Source: Planctomycetota bacterium
GTDB lineage: Bacteria > Planctomycetota > Phycisphaerae > UBA1845
Direction of reading: 5' to 3'
Length of the DNA stretch: 56,281 nt
Assembly (NCBI GenBank): GCA_016860685.1
Contig: BOJX01000008.1
Location: forward strand, 1-56,281
Positions 9,862 through 19,283 of this stretch are shown piece by piece. The notes under the pieces were generated by a model. That model was not told where the DNA came from. It saw nothing but the letters and a program-made list of their open reading frames with translations, and ran no database searches. The stretch's first letter is position 1. Each line of letters opens with the position of its first letter. Position numbers and translations under genes: made by a program.

Positions 9862-10095
9862 GTGATCCCCTTTCCGAAACACGCCCTGCGATCCTCGCGA
9901 TCGAAATCCCCGAACCCGCGGCTGGTCATCATCACAGTCTTGGCCGCCCTCGGTCCTGTCGGCGTCAAAGCTGCCGTCCGTGTGATCGTCGCCCGCGTTT
10001 CTGCCATCCTGTTGTACTCCGATCGATCGGACCAGGCCACCTGGCGCGACGTTCCGCTGCGCTCCGCTGCTTAGAGCCGCCTCGCGTCTGACCGC

Positions 10096-10123
10096 TTGAC
10101 GGCGCCGCCGAAACCGGGATAAG
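10096..10123 (+). promoter_or_regulatory. Candidate sigma70-like promoter (TTGACG-N16-GATAAG)
   Basis: Hexamers read directly, about 40 nt upstream of the ABM gene. Confidence 0.35.
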
Positions 10124-10165
10124 TTCCGCCACGGACCGGACACGGGGAACCAGGGGAGGCGTATC

Positions 10166-10513
10166 ATGATCACCGTCGGGATGAACTACGAAATCCTTCC
10201 GGGCAAGGAGCAGCAGTTCGAGCAGGTCTTCGGCAAGGTGCTCGGCGTCATGAAGGGCATGAGCGGGCATAAGGAGTCGCACCTCTACCGCAACGTCGCC
10301 GCGCCGCAGTCCTACCTCATTATCTCTGAGTGGACCGACCCGCAGGCGTTCCAGGCGTTCATCGCCTCCGACCAGTTCCGCAACGTCGCCAACTGGGGCA
10401 AGGAGCAGATCCTCGCCTCACGCCCGAAACACGAGATCTACGGGATGGAGTCCAAAACCGCGCCGGCGACTCCCCCGCCTTCCGCGGCAGACCGCTGCCC
10501 CGTGGCGCATTAG
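10166..10513 (+). CDS. Antibiotic biosynthesis monooxygenase (ABM) domain protein
   Basis: ITVGMNYEILPGKEQQFEQVF...SYLIISEWTDPQAFQAFIASDQF; ABM ferredoxin-like pattern; RBS-like ggggaggcg just upstream. Confidence 0.78.
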   Translation: MITVGMNYEILPGKEQQFEQVFGKVLGVMKGMSGHKESHLYRNVAAPQSYLIISEWTDPQAFQAFIASDQFRNVANWGKEQILASRPKHEIYGMESKTAPATPPPSAADRCPVAH

Positions 10514-10778
10514 CGTTCACCGCGGCAGGTGACGAATGAAAGCGAGCACCGGCGCTCCCTCCCGACCTTGACGCGCACGCCTGTTGCGCCGCATCCGGAT
10601 ATTTCCTGACTGGTCTGCCCTCGCCGGGAGCATGTCCTGAATGCGCCAGAGGCTTCGACCTGGCGGACGCGAGCACGTTCCTCACTCACGACCCGTTCAT
10701 GCGTTGGCGCTACAGGGCGCCCGGTCTGGTTTCCGCCGCGCTGATTCTCGTCATCGGATTGGCGCTGGGCCATGCTAT

Positions 10779-10859
10779 CCGTGGGTTTTACTCACGGTTG
10801 TTCAGGTGGTTCCCCTTCGGGGAACAGAGGGCGCTACATCCACCGGTTTGAAACCGGTG
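10779..10859. repeat. Cluster of three consecutive hairpins (REP-like)
   Basis: ccgtggg-tttta-ctcacgg (10779-10797), gttcccc-ttc-ggggaac (10809-10825), caccggttt-g-aaaccggtg (10841-10859). Confidence 0.65.
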
Positions 10860-10907
10860 CCGCACGGGGCTGGAAACCGATGTCACATGTGGTTGTACGA
10901 AAGGGGT

Positions 10908-12263
10908 TCAGGCCCGGGTGACCTTGCCCGCGGTGTTGCGACAGTTCGCCGTGGCGTTGCGCGTGTCCACGACCAGGTTCGCGTGGTCCACGATCATCTG
11001 ATAGTCGTAGGCTGAGTGATCGGTCGAGATCAGCACGCCGTCATATGAGGCGAGCGTCCTGGGGGTCAGTTCGACGCTTTCCATCTGGAGGTCGTGTTCG
11101 CGCTGGCGGTGCGTTTTCGGGATGTGGGGGTCGTTGTAATCGACGTGCGCCCCGCGGGCCTTGAGCATCTCGATGAGGTGGATCGACGGGGACTCGCGCA
11201 GGTCGTCCACGTCCTTCTTGTACGCCAGGCCCAGCACGAGAATGCGCGAGCCGTTGATGGGCTTCTTCACGCCGTTCAGCGCTTCGGCCAGCCGGTTCAC
11301 AACATATTCCGGCATCGCGCGGTTGATCTCGCCGGCGAGTTCGATGAAGCGCGTGCTCAGTTCGTACTGCCGCGCCTTCCAGGTGAGATAGAACGGATCG
11401 ATCGGGATGCAGTGCCCGCCCAGACCCGGACCGGGGTAGAAGGCCTGGAAGCCGAAGGGCTTCGTCGAGGCCGCGCGGATGACTTCCCAGACGTCGATGC
11501 CCATCCGATCGAAGAGCACCTTCAACTCGTTGACCATCGCGATGTTGACGCAGCGGTAGACGTTCTCGAGGATTTTCGCGGCCTCGGCGACCTCACAGTT
11601 GGCGACGGGGACGACCTTGGTGATGGCGCCGGCGTACAAGGCTTCGGCGATCCGCGTGCTCTTCGGACCGATTCCGCCGACGACCTTGGGGATGGTCTCG
11701 GTGGAGAAGTCCTTGCGTCCCGGGTCTTCTCGCTCCGGGGAGTACGCGAGGAAGTAGTCCTGCTCCGCGCGCAGGCCGCCCGCTTCGAGGATCGGCTGGA
11801 CGAGTTCCCTCGTCGTGCCCGGATAGGTCGTGCTTTCGAGGATAATGAGCTGTCCGGGTTGGAGGTGCTGGGCGATCATCCGGGCGGTCTGCTCGACGTA
11901 GGTCATGTCCGGGTCGCGCGTTTTGTTGAGCGGGGTGGGGACGCAGATGAGGATGGCGTCGCAGGCGCGGAGGTCCGAGGGGTTGGCCGTGGCGCGGAAT
12001 CCGCTTTTCTCGACGAGATCGGCGACGGTCTGCGACGGGATATGCTTGATGTAGCTTTGCCCGGCGTTGAGGGCGTGGACCTTCGCCTCGTCCACGTCGT
12101 ACCCGACGCAGCGGAACCCGGCCTTGCTGAAGGTGCGCACCAGGGGAAGGCCGACGTAACCCAGGCCGATGACGCCGACGACGGCTTGTCGCGTCTGAAT
12201 CTTGTCGAGAATCGTCTTTTCGGATGCCGGCAAAGGAGTACTCCGATTGTTGGCGGTCGGCAT
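10908..12263 (-). CDS. Nucleotide-sugar dehydrogenase (UDP-GlcNAc/UDP-ManNAc 6-dehydrogenase-like)
   Basis: VIGLGYVGLPLV Rossmann motif, ESTTYPGTT, GPGLGGHCIPIDPFYL catalytic Cys motif, VLGLAYKKDVDDLRESPS. Confidence 0.9.
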   Translation of the reverse strand: MPTANNRSTPLPASEKTILDKIQTRQAVVGVIGLGYVGLPLVRTFSKAGFRCVGYDVDEAKVHALNAGQSYIKHIPSQTVADLVEKSGFRATANPSDLRACDAILICVPTPLNKTRDPDMTYVEQTARMIAQHLQPGQLIILESTTYPGTTRELVQPILEAGGLRAEQDYFLAYSPEREDPGRKDFSTETIPKVVGGIGPKSTRIAEALYAGAITKVVPVANCEVAEAAKILENVYRCVNIAMVNELKVLFDRMGIDVWEVIRAASTKPFGFQAFYPGPGLGGHCIPIDPFYLTWKARQYELSTRFIELAGEINRAMPEYVVNRLAEALNGVKKPINGSRILVLGLAYKKDVDDLRESPSIHLIEMLKARGAHVDYNDPHIPKTHRQREHDLQMESVELTPRTLASYDGVLISTDHSAYDYQMIVDHANLVVDTRNATANCRNTAGKVTRA

Positions 12264-12527
12264 CGTAGCGTCGGCGGCGGATCGGCTGCAACGGGCGGTG
12301 GACATCGGACGACGGTTCCCGGATGAGGCGAGCCGCGGACGAAAGCCCGCGCGGTGACTGGCGCCCCTCGCAGGCTGATATCGGCCCCGCGCCGCCGCCG
12401 GTACAATCCGCCCGCCGCACACGGCGGCAGACTTTGCGCGGAGGCGGAACGCTTGAAACCGACATCCAAGGGACAGGATGAGTCGCACGGGTCGAAGACG
12501 GCGCATCACCGGGGTGAACCGCCCGGG

Positions 12528-13685
12528 GTGAAGTTCGCGGCTCAACGCGAGATTCCGCTGGCGCGGCCGAACGTCACGCAGGCGGAGATCGACGCCGTCG
12601 TCGAAGTGTTGCGGACGCCGAACCTGTCGCTGGGTCCGAAGGTGGGAGAGTTTGAGCAGGCGTTCGCGCGGGCGGTGGGGGTGCGCGAGGCGGTGGCGGT
12701 GTCGAGCGGGACGGCGGCGCTGCACGTGCTGATCCGGGCGCTGGGGATCGGGCCGGGGGACGAGGTCATCACGACGCCGTTCTCGTTCGTCGCGTCGGCC
12801 AACTGCGTTCTTTATGAGCGGGCGACGCCGGTGTTCGCGGACATCGACCCGCACACGTGGAATCTCGATCCGGCGAAGATCGAAGCCGCGATCTCGCCGC
12901 GCACGAAGGCGATCCTTCCGGTGGACGTGTTCGGTCAGCCGGCGGACTTCGACGCGATCCGGGGGATCGCGCGGCGGCACAAGCTGATCCTCATCGAAGA
13001 CTCGTGCGAGGCGCTGGGCGCGGAGTACCGGGGGATCCGGGCGGGGGCGCTGGGCGACGCCGGGGTCTTCGGGTTCTACCCCAACAAGCAGATCACCACC
13101 GGCGAAGGTGGGATGATCACGACGAACGATGCGAACCTGGCGGCGATGTGCCGGTCGCTGCGCAATCAGGGACGCGACGCCGGGGCGGGCTGGCTGGCGC
13201 ATCCGCGACTCGGGTTCAATTATCGGCTGCCGGACCTCAATTGCGCCTTGGGGCTTGCGCAGCTTCGGCGGCTTGACGAGCTGCTTTCGGCGCGGGCTCG
13301 GGTTGCGGAGTGGTATCTTGAGGAGATTCGCAGGAGGCCGGGGGGCGCCGGGATGTCCCCGGGGAATTCACTCCACCTTCAGCGGATTGCCCCCCCGGTG
13401 CGCATGAGCTGGTTCGTCTTTGTCGTTCGGCTCGCGGATCACCTCAATGAGCGGGAGCGCGACCGGGTGTTGACGGGGCTTCGCGCGGCGGGGATCGGGT
13501 GCAGCAATTACTTCGCGCCGATCCACCTTCAGCCGTATTTCCGGGAGCTGGGAGGATACAAGCCGGGCGATTTTCCGGTGTGTGAAGCGGTGGCGGCGCG
13601 GACGATCGCGCTTCCGTTTCATCACGAGCTGACACGCGACGACGTGCGGCGGGTGGTCGACGTGTTGTTCTCGTTGCTGGGGTAG
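12528..13685 (+). CDS. DegT/DnrJ/EryC1/StrS family PLP aminotransferase
   Basis: FEQAFARAVGVREAVAVSSGTAALHVLI, DEVITTPFSFVASANCVLYERATPVFADID, IEDSCEALGAEYRG, GFYPNKQITTGEGGMI (PLP Lys). Start codon uncertain. Confidence 0.9.
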   Translation: MKFAAQREIPLARPNVTQAEIDAVVEVLRTPNLSLGPKVGEFEQAFARAVGVREAVAVSSGTAALHVLIRALGIGPGDEVITTPFSFVASANCVLYERATPVFADIDPHTWNLDPAKIEAAISPRTKAILPVDVFGQPADFDAIRGIARRHKLILIEDSCEALGAEYRGIRAGALGDAGVFGFYPNKQITTGEGGMITTNDANLAAMCRSLRNQGRDAGAGWLAHPRLGFNYRLPDLNCALGLAQLRRLDELLSARARVAEWYLEEIRRRPGGAGMSPGNSLHLQRIAPPVRMSWFVFVVRLADHLNERERDRVLTGLRAAGIGCSNYFAPIHLQPYFRELGGYKPGDFPVCEAVAARTIALPFHHELTRDDVRRVVDVLFSLLG

Positions 13686-13803
13686 AGGGGCGCAGGAGGC
13701 GGAATTGCGCCCGCCGGGCGCGCGGTTACCTGAGTGTCGCACGTCGCGATTGCGCACCGATGTCGAGCGGCGACCGCTTAAGATCAGGATGTTCAGGGAC
13801 GAT

Positions 13804-13860
13804 CCGCTTCCTGACGCTTGACATCCCTGTGCGACGTCAAGGGCAGGGGGCGCGGTTCGG
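13804..13860. repeat. Hairpin-containing intergenic repeat, copy A (cgcttcctgac...cttgac..gtcaag...gcggttcgg)
   Basis: Shares 5' box and hairpin with two copies at 56120-56180 and 56197-56256. Confidence 0.65.
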
Positions 13861-13952
13861 TAAGGCGCGGCGGTCGAGCGCGGATCGGCGGGGCACGGGG
13901 GTTGAGAAAGACCTGGGCGGCGGATCGGACGGGGTGCTGAGGAGGATGCGGG

Positions 13953-16400
13953 TTGCTGCTGGGGCAGGCGGTATCGCGGATCGAGGAGGAGGTGCGGTTT
14001 GAGTTTCAATCCGCGCCGGAAGGGGCGCTTGCGCTGCTGGGCGCGGCCGGTCTGGCGGGGGTCGCGGTCGCGATCGTGCTGATGTACCGAAGCGAGGGGC
14101 GGGCGGGGGCTACTCCGCGACGGCGGTTTTTCCTGGCCGGACTTCGCGTCACCGTGATGCTGCTTCTTGCGGCGGTTCTGCTCGAGCCGGTTCTGGCGAA
14201 GTATCTGCATCGGTGGATCGACTCGTACACGATCGTGCTGGTGGACACGTCGGCGAGCATGAGCCTGGGCGACCGCTATCGCGACGCGGATGCGGAGGCC
14301 CGGGTGCGGCGGGCGCTGCCTGACGCAGCGGCGGATCTGTCGGAAACCCGCCGCATTGACGTTGTTTCAGCGTTACTCGCGCGTGACCGGCGCGCGTTCC
14401 TGCGGGCGCTGACGGAGCGCAACCGGGTTCGCGTGTACACTTTCGCCGAGGACTGCGCGCTGACGGCGGTGCTTCGCGCCGCCCGGGAGGGGGGCGGCGG
14501 GGGAACCGAGAAGGACATCGTCGATCTTGACGGCGCGACGCTGGCGTTCTCGGCGGACGGAGCGGCGACGGACATTGAGCGCGCGGTTCGGCAGGCCGTC
14601 GAGGCGCAAGGAGAGGCGCCGCTGGCGGGGGTCGTGGTTTTCTCTGACGGCGGGTTCAACCGGGGCGGAGGCGTCGAGGGGGTGGCGCGCTTCCTGCGCG
14701 AGCGGCGCGTTCCGCTGATGACGGTCGGGATCGGAGACCCGGCGCCGCCGCGGAATCTGCGGATCACCACGCTGGAGGCGCCCGAGTTCGTGTTTCCGGA
14801 TGATCCGTTCCAGATCAGCGTTTCCCTGGCGTCCGAGGGGCTGGCGGGATCGAGCGCTCGCGTGACGGTTTATGAGCAGCTCGAGGGGCAGCCCGGTCCG
14901 GGTCGCGTCATTGACCGTCGAGATCTGGCGATCGACGGTGACGGACCGTTGTCGCCGGTCAGCTTTGAGCATCGTCAACCGGCAGCGGGTGTGTACACCT
15001 ACGTCGTGGCGGCTGATGCGGGCGGTGATGAATCCGTCGTGGACGACAACCGGCGCAGTGCGACCGTGCGCGTCGCGGATTCGCGGGTGAGCGTGCTGCT
15101 CGTGTCGGGGGCTCCGAGCTGGGAGTATCAGAATCTCGTCCGCCTGCTTCAGCGGGATGCTTCGTTCGAGTTGGCGTGCTGGCTTCAGTCGGCGGACGCG
15201 CGGGCGGTGCGGGACGGGGACACGATCCTTCGGCATCTGCCGGTGCTGGCGGAGGAATTGTTCGTTTACGACGTCGTCGTTCTTCTCGATCCGTCGGCGG
15301 AAGGGTTGGACGAGGGGTGGGCCGGTCTTCTGGACCGCTTCGTGACGGAGCACGGCGGCGGGTTGATCTTCATCGCCGGGCGTCAGAACGCTCCGTCCCT
15401 GCTTCGCGACGAGCGCATCAAGCCGGTGGTGGATTTACTGCCGGTGTCGATGAACCCGGATGCGGATCTCATCCTGAACCGGCTGGGGTTTTACCAGCGC
15501 CGCGAGTACGCCGTGGCGGTGGAGACGGAGGCGTTGACGCATCCGGTGATCCGCGCTTCGGAGGGCGAGGCGGCGACGCGCCTGATGTGGGAGGGGCGCG
15601 GCGGCGTGTACTGGCACTACCCGGTGCTTCGGGCGAAACCGGTGGCGAGCGTGTTGCTGCGTCACACCGATCCGGCGATGCGGAATCAATACGGGGCGCA
15701 TGTTCTGGCGGCGGTGCAGTACGCCGGCGCGGGGCGGACGGGTTTTCTGGCGTTCGACTCGACCTGGCGGTGGCGGCAGGGCGCGGCGGAAAACTTCAAC
15801 CGGTTCTGGATCCAGATGCTTCGGCATCTGTCGGAGGGGAAACGGTTTCGCGGCCGGCAGCGCGGGGTGTTGTCCACGCCCGGGAGCGAGTTTCCGGTGG
15901 GCGAGGCGGTGCCGGTCGAGGCGCGTCTCTTCAATGAGCAGTTTGAACCGCTTGCCCTCGAGAGCGTGGAAGTCCGGGTTCAGGGGCCGACGGACCAGCA
16001 GGCGCTCGCTCTGGTTCGGCGCGTCGAACGACCGGGCGAGTACGTGGGGAGGTTCGTCCCGTCTGAGGTCGGCGCATTTACGCTGACGCTGGAGCCGCGG
16101 GAGCCGTCGCGGGGGGAACCGCTGGTCCGTGAGGTGCGGATCGTAAGGCCGAGCCTCGAGCTTGTTCGGCCTCAGATGGACCGGACGCAGATGGCGTCGC
16201 TGGCGGCGGTTTCGGAAGGCGGCCGGTATTTCGAGTGCGACGAATTGATGAACATCCCGCCGCTGATCCCGGATCGTCACGAGGTGACGACGACGAAGTC
16301 GCGGCCGACGTCGTTGTGGGATCGGGTGTGGACGCTGGCGGCGTTGGTGATTCTTCTGGGGGTGGAGTGGGGCGTGCGGAAGTGGAGCCGGATGCTTTAA
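13953..16400 (+). CDS. Large membrane-anchored vWA-like protein, glutamine-amidotransferase-like fold downstream
   Basis: Two N-terminal TM segments, YTIVLVDTSASMSLGDRY (MIDAS DxSxS), AGVVVFSDGGFN, later VLLVSGAPSWEYQNLVRLL, C-terminal TM. Confidence 0.75.
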   Translation: MLLGQAVSRIEEEVRFEFQSAPEGALALLGAAGLAGVAVAIVLMYRSEGRAGATPRRRFFLAGLRVTVMLLLAAVLLEPVLAKYLHRWIDSYTIVLVDTSASMSLGDRYRDADAEARVRRALPDAAADLSETRRIDVVSALLARDRRAFLRALTERNRVRVYTFAEDCALTAVLRAAREGGGGGTEKDIVDLDGATLAFSADGAATDIERAVRQAVEAQGEAPLAGVVVFSDGGFNRGGGVEGVARFLRERRVPLMTVGIGDPAPPRNLRITTLEAPEFVFPDDPFQISVSLASEGLAGSSARVTVYEQLEGQPGPGRVIDRRDLAIDGDGPLSPVSFEHRQPAAGVYTYVVAADAGGDESVVDDNRRSATVRVADSRVSVLLVSGAPSWEYQNLVRLLQRDASFELACWLQSADARAVRDGDTILRHLPVLAEELFVYDVVVLLDPSAEGLDEGWAGLLDRFVTEHGGGLIFIAGRQNAPSLLRDERIKPVVDLLPVSMNPDADLILNRLGFYQRREYAVAVETEALTHPVIRASEGEAATRLMWEGRGGVYWHYPVLRAKPVASVLLRHTDPAMRNQYGAHVLAAVQYAGAGRTGFLAFDSTWRWRQGAAENFNRFWIQMLRHLSEGKRFRGRQRGVLSTPGSEFPVGEAVPVEARLFNEQFEPLALESVEVRVQGPTDQQALALVRRVERPGEYVGRFVPSEVGAFTLTLEPREPSRGEPLVREVRIVRPSLELVRPQMDRTQMASLAAVSEGGRYFECDELMNIPPLIPDRHEVTTTKSRPTSLWDRVWTLAALVILLGVEWGVRKWSRML

Positions 16401-16464
16401 GAGGGTTGCGACGGTAAGATGCTCCTGATCGGACGGCGATCCATCATTCAAAGGAGGGGCGGCG

Positions 16465-17604
16465 ATGCGAGCGGGATTCAAAGCGGCGGGGCTTGCGGCG
16501 GTCATGTTGGCGCTGGGGGCGGTTCGGGCGGCGGCGCAATGCGACGCTGCGATCGATCTGGGGCGCGGGCGGATCAATCTTCACATCCCTCCCTCTTATG
16601 ACGGTCGGACCCCCGTGCCGCTGGTGATCCTGCTCCACGGGTACACGAGTTCCGGGGCGCAGACGGAGTCGTACGTGCGTTTCGCGCCGCTGGCGAACGA
16701 ATACGGATTCGTCTACGCCTATCCGGACGGCACGCGTGATTTCCTGGGCAACCGGTTCTGGAACGCGACCGACGCGTGCTGCAACTTTTTCGGATCGGGC
16801 GTGAATGACTCGCAGTACCTGCTGGACCTGGTCAACGCGATCAAGCGGCAATGCAACATCGACCCGCGCCGGGTGCATTTCGTGGGACACTCCAACGGCG
16901 GGTTCATGTCCTACCGGATGGCGTGCGATCACAGCGACGTCGTGGCGTCGATCGCGTCGCTCGCCGGCATGACGTTCGAGAATCCGAACGACTGCGGTCC
17001 GGCCGAACCCGTCCACGTGCTGCACATCCACGGGACGAACGACTCTGTCATCTTCTATCCCGGCGGTTGCCTGATCAATTGTTATCCCGGTGCGGTGGAA
17101 TCGGCCGAGCAGTGGGCGTCGTTCGCCGGGTGCTCGCTCGACCCGGACCTGACGTCGGATCCGCTGGACCTGGACGCGGGCATCAGCGGGAACGAGACCC
17201 TGGTGGCGAAGTATGAGGCCTCCTGCGATCCGCGCGGATCGGCGGAGCTGTGGACGATCGTCGGCGGAGAGCACTCACCGAATCTGTCGTCGAGCTTCAG
17301 CCGACTCGTCGTGGAGTGGCTGCTGGCGCATCCGAAACCGGGGGGATGCACCGGCGCGGAGCGGGTTTCTGCGGCGAATTGCCGTGATAAGCGCGGGACG
17401 AACGTTTTGAAGGTCAAACTGGCGGACGGTCAGCCGGGAGACTCGTTTTCGGTCAGCATTACAGGCGGGGCCTCGGACGGCGGCACGCTCAATAATCGTG
17501 GGAAAGGAAGCGTCCGCTTCCGCGGCGTAACCTCCGGCGGAGGGCAGGCGACAGCGACGTGGGGCTGCGGCGCGACGGATCAGGCGTCGTACACGTGTCC
17601 GTGA
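16465..17604 (+). CDS. PHB depolymerase/LpqC-family esterase, secreted
   Basis: VPLVILLHGYTSSG, YAYPDGT, VHFVGHSNGGFMSYRMACDHSDVVASIASLAG (GHSNGG nucleophile elbow), HIHGTND, GGEHSP. Confidence 0.85.
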   Translation: MRAGFKAAGLAAVMLALGAVRAAAQCDAAIDLGRGRINLHIPPSYDGRTPVPLVILLHGYTSSGAQTESYVRFAPLANEYGFVYAYPDGTRDFLGNRFWNATDACCNFFGSGVNDSQYLLDLVNAIKRQCNIDPRRVHFVGHSNGGFMSYRMACDHSDVVASIASLAGMTFENPNDCGPAEPVHVLHIHGTNDSVIFYPGGCLINCYPGAVESAEQWASFAGCSLDPDLTSDPLDLDAGISGNETLVAKYEASCDPRGSAELWTIVGGEHSPNLSSSFSRLVVEWLLAHPKPGGCTGAERVSAANCRDKRGTNVLKVKLADGQPGDSFSVSITGGASDGGTLNNRGKGSVRFRGVTSGGGQATATWGCGATDQASYTCP

Positions 17605-17681
17605 CCGGGGCGCCCCGCCGCGCCCGCCCCGGACGTCCTGATCCGCGCGGGCGTTCGGGTCGGGCGCGGCGCCAGCCGGCG

Positions 17682-18995
17682 CTACCGGACGAGACTGAGA
17701 CGTCCGACCTGCCCGCCTGACGGCGCGGCGTTCGGATTCGTCAGAATGTTCGGAGCGTTGAAGATCACCGGCTGAATGATGATCGCCTTGTCGTCCGGGT
17801 TTCCGGTCAGGTCGATGTGAAGCAGGCGTCCGAAACGGATGCCGACGACCCGGTAGGTGCAGTTGGCGCCGCCGTCGGTCACCTGATCGTGGACGAAGAA
17901 CCCGACGATGTCGCCGATCCGCTCCTGAACGGCGTCTTCGACGCCGACCTTCATGCCGGGCGACCCGGTGATGTCATAAGTCTTTTCATCCCCGTCCTCG
18001 TCGTAGAAGGTCAGCGTGTTCGTCCCGACTTCCGCCTCCAGGTTGTCGGCGGTGACGCCGTCGAGGATCTGGTCTTCGATCAGGGGTACGCCCTGGTTCG
18101 GGTTGCCGATGTTGAGCAGCCCGAAATTGCCTGAGCCTCCCTGCTGGTCGCCGTCGCTGTCCCCGCTGCTTCCGCCGCCGCCGCCGCCCTTCTTGCCGTT
18201 TCCGTTTCCGTTTCTGTTGCCGTTGTTATTGTCGTTTCCGCCGCCGCTGAGCTTGTAAGGGAAGAGCTTGATCTCGCGGATGCCGTCGCCGGTCTGGTTG
18301 ACGTCGTCGTTGCCGCCGTCGTAGCTCCAGTCATCGTCGCCGTTGTGGAACTGATTCTCGTACTCGTCGATGTGGATCGTGAAAGGGATCAGGTAGTTGC
18401 CGCGGTCATCCTCGCGATATCCGCTGAAACGGTCGTCGAAGGCGGCCGTGGCGGTCGCCGCGCTTTGCCCGTCGGAAAGTCCGAAGACGCGGGCGAACCA
18501 GTAAGGCACGCCGCCGTTGGTTCCGTCCGACGTCCGGCGCACGGTCAGCGCGACGGCGTTGAAGGTGGCCGGATCGGCTTCAGCGTCGAGTTCCGCGCCG
18601 GGATCCGAGAAGTCGAAGTGCCCGAGCACGACGTCGCCGTCCTCGACCTTCGTCGGCGTCTGAAGCGTGTTGTTCTTTTCGCTGTAAGCGACGGCGCGCG
18701 TCCCCGCGGAGTCGTGGATCGGATCGATGAGCGCCGGATCGGGTGCGCCGTCGTAGCCGGATTGCAGGGCCTCGAGCATGTTGTCGCCGAGGAAGGCGGA
18801 CACGCCGGCGAGCGCGCCGGAGTCGGCGGCGCGCTGAAGCTCTCCGCGGGCGCGGTAGACGTTCCCGATGTCGATCGTCAGGGCGGCGAACCCGAGGATG
18901 ACCACCAGCATGATGACCACCTGGACCGCGACGACGCCCCGGCGCCATGAGCGCGGTCGCCGACGTTGCGGAATTGAAGACACTCCGGCGCGCAT
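17682..18995 (-). CDS. TadE/TadG-like pilus-assembly/secreted protein
   Basis: RRGVVAVQVVIMLVVILGFAALTIDIGNVYRARGELQRAADSGALAGV is a TadG N-terminal pattern. Confidence 0.78.
   Translation of the reverse strand: MRAGVSSIPQRRRPRSWRRGVVAVQVVIMLVVILGFAALTIDIGNVYRARGELQRAADSGALAGVSAFLGDNMLEALQSGYDGAPDPALIDPIHDSAGTRAVAYSEKNNTLQTPTKVEDGDVVLGHFDFSDPGAELDAEADPATFNAVALTVRRTSDGTNGGVPYWFARVFGLSDGQSAATATAAFDDRFSGYREDDRGNYLIPFTIHIDEYENQFHNGDDDWSYDGGNDDVNQTGDGIREIKLFPYKLSGGGNDNNNGNRNGNGNGKKGGGGGGSSGDSDGDQQGGSGNFGLLNIGNPNQGVPLIEDQILDGVTADNLEAEVGTNTLTFYDEDGDEKTYDITGSPGMKVGVEDAVQERIGDIVGFFVHDQVTDGGANCTYRVVGIRFGRLLHIDLTGNPDDKAIIIQPVIFNAPNILTNPNAAPSGGQVGRLSLVR
18171..18250. repeat. Low-complexity coding microsatellite (ccg/tttccg units) in the TadG-like gene
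   Basis: (ccg)n then ttgccgtttccgtttccgtttctgttgccg; encodes NDNNNGNRNGNGNGKKGGGGGG on the minus strand. Confidence 0.7.
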
Positions 18996-19283
18996 GAGCA
19001 GGCCTCCCTGTGCCGGCCGGCGAAGCGCCGACGGGCCAGTACGCGGACGCACCGTCTCGGCGACGTTGCCGCGCCGGCGAATCCGCTTCGACTGCAAAAG
19101 GGAGCCACGCGCCGACCGCGACGGGACAGGTGTTCCGCCGCAGCGCAAGTGCCAGATCAATGCTACGATTCCGGTCGGCGCCGGGGCGCAGATTCCGCCC
19201 GATCGCGGACGGTCGCCGCCGACGGGTGTGATTTCCGGACGCACGGGCGTTGCGTTGGCGGTCCTGCGGTATGATGCCTCGCG

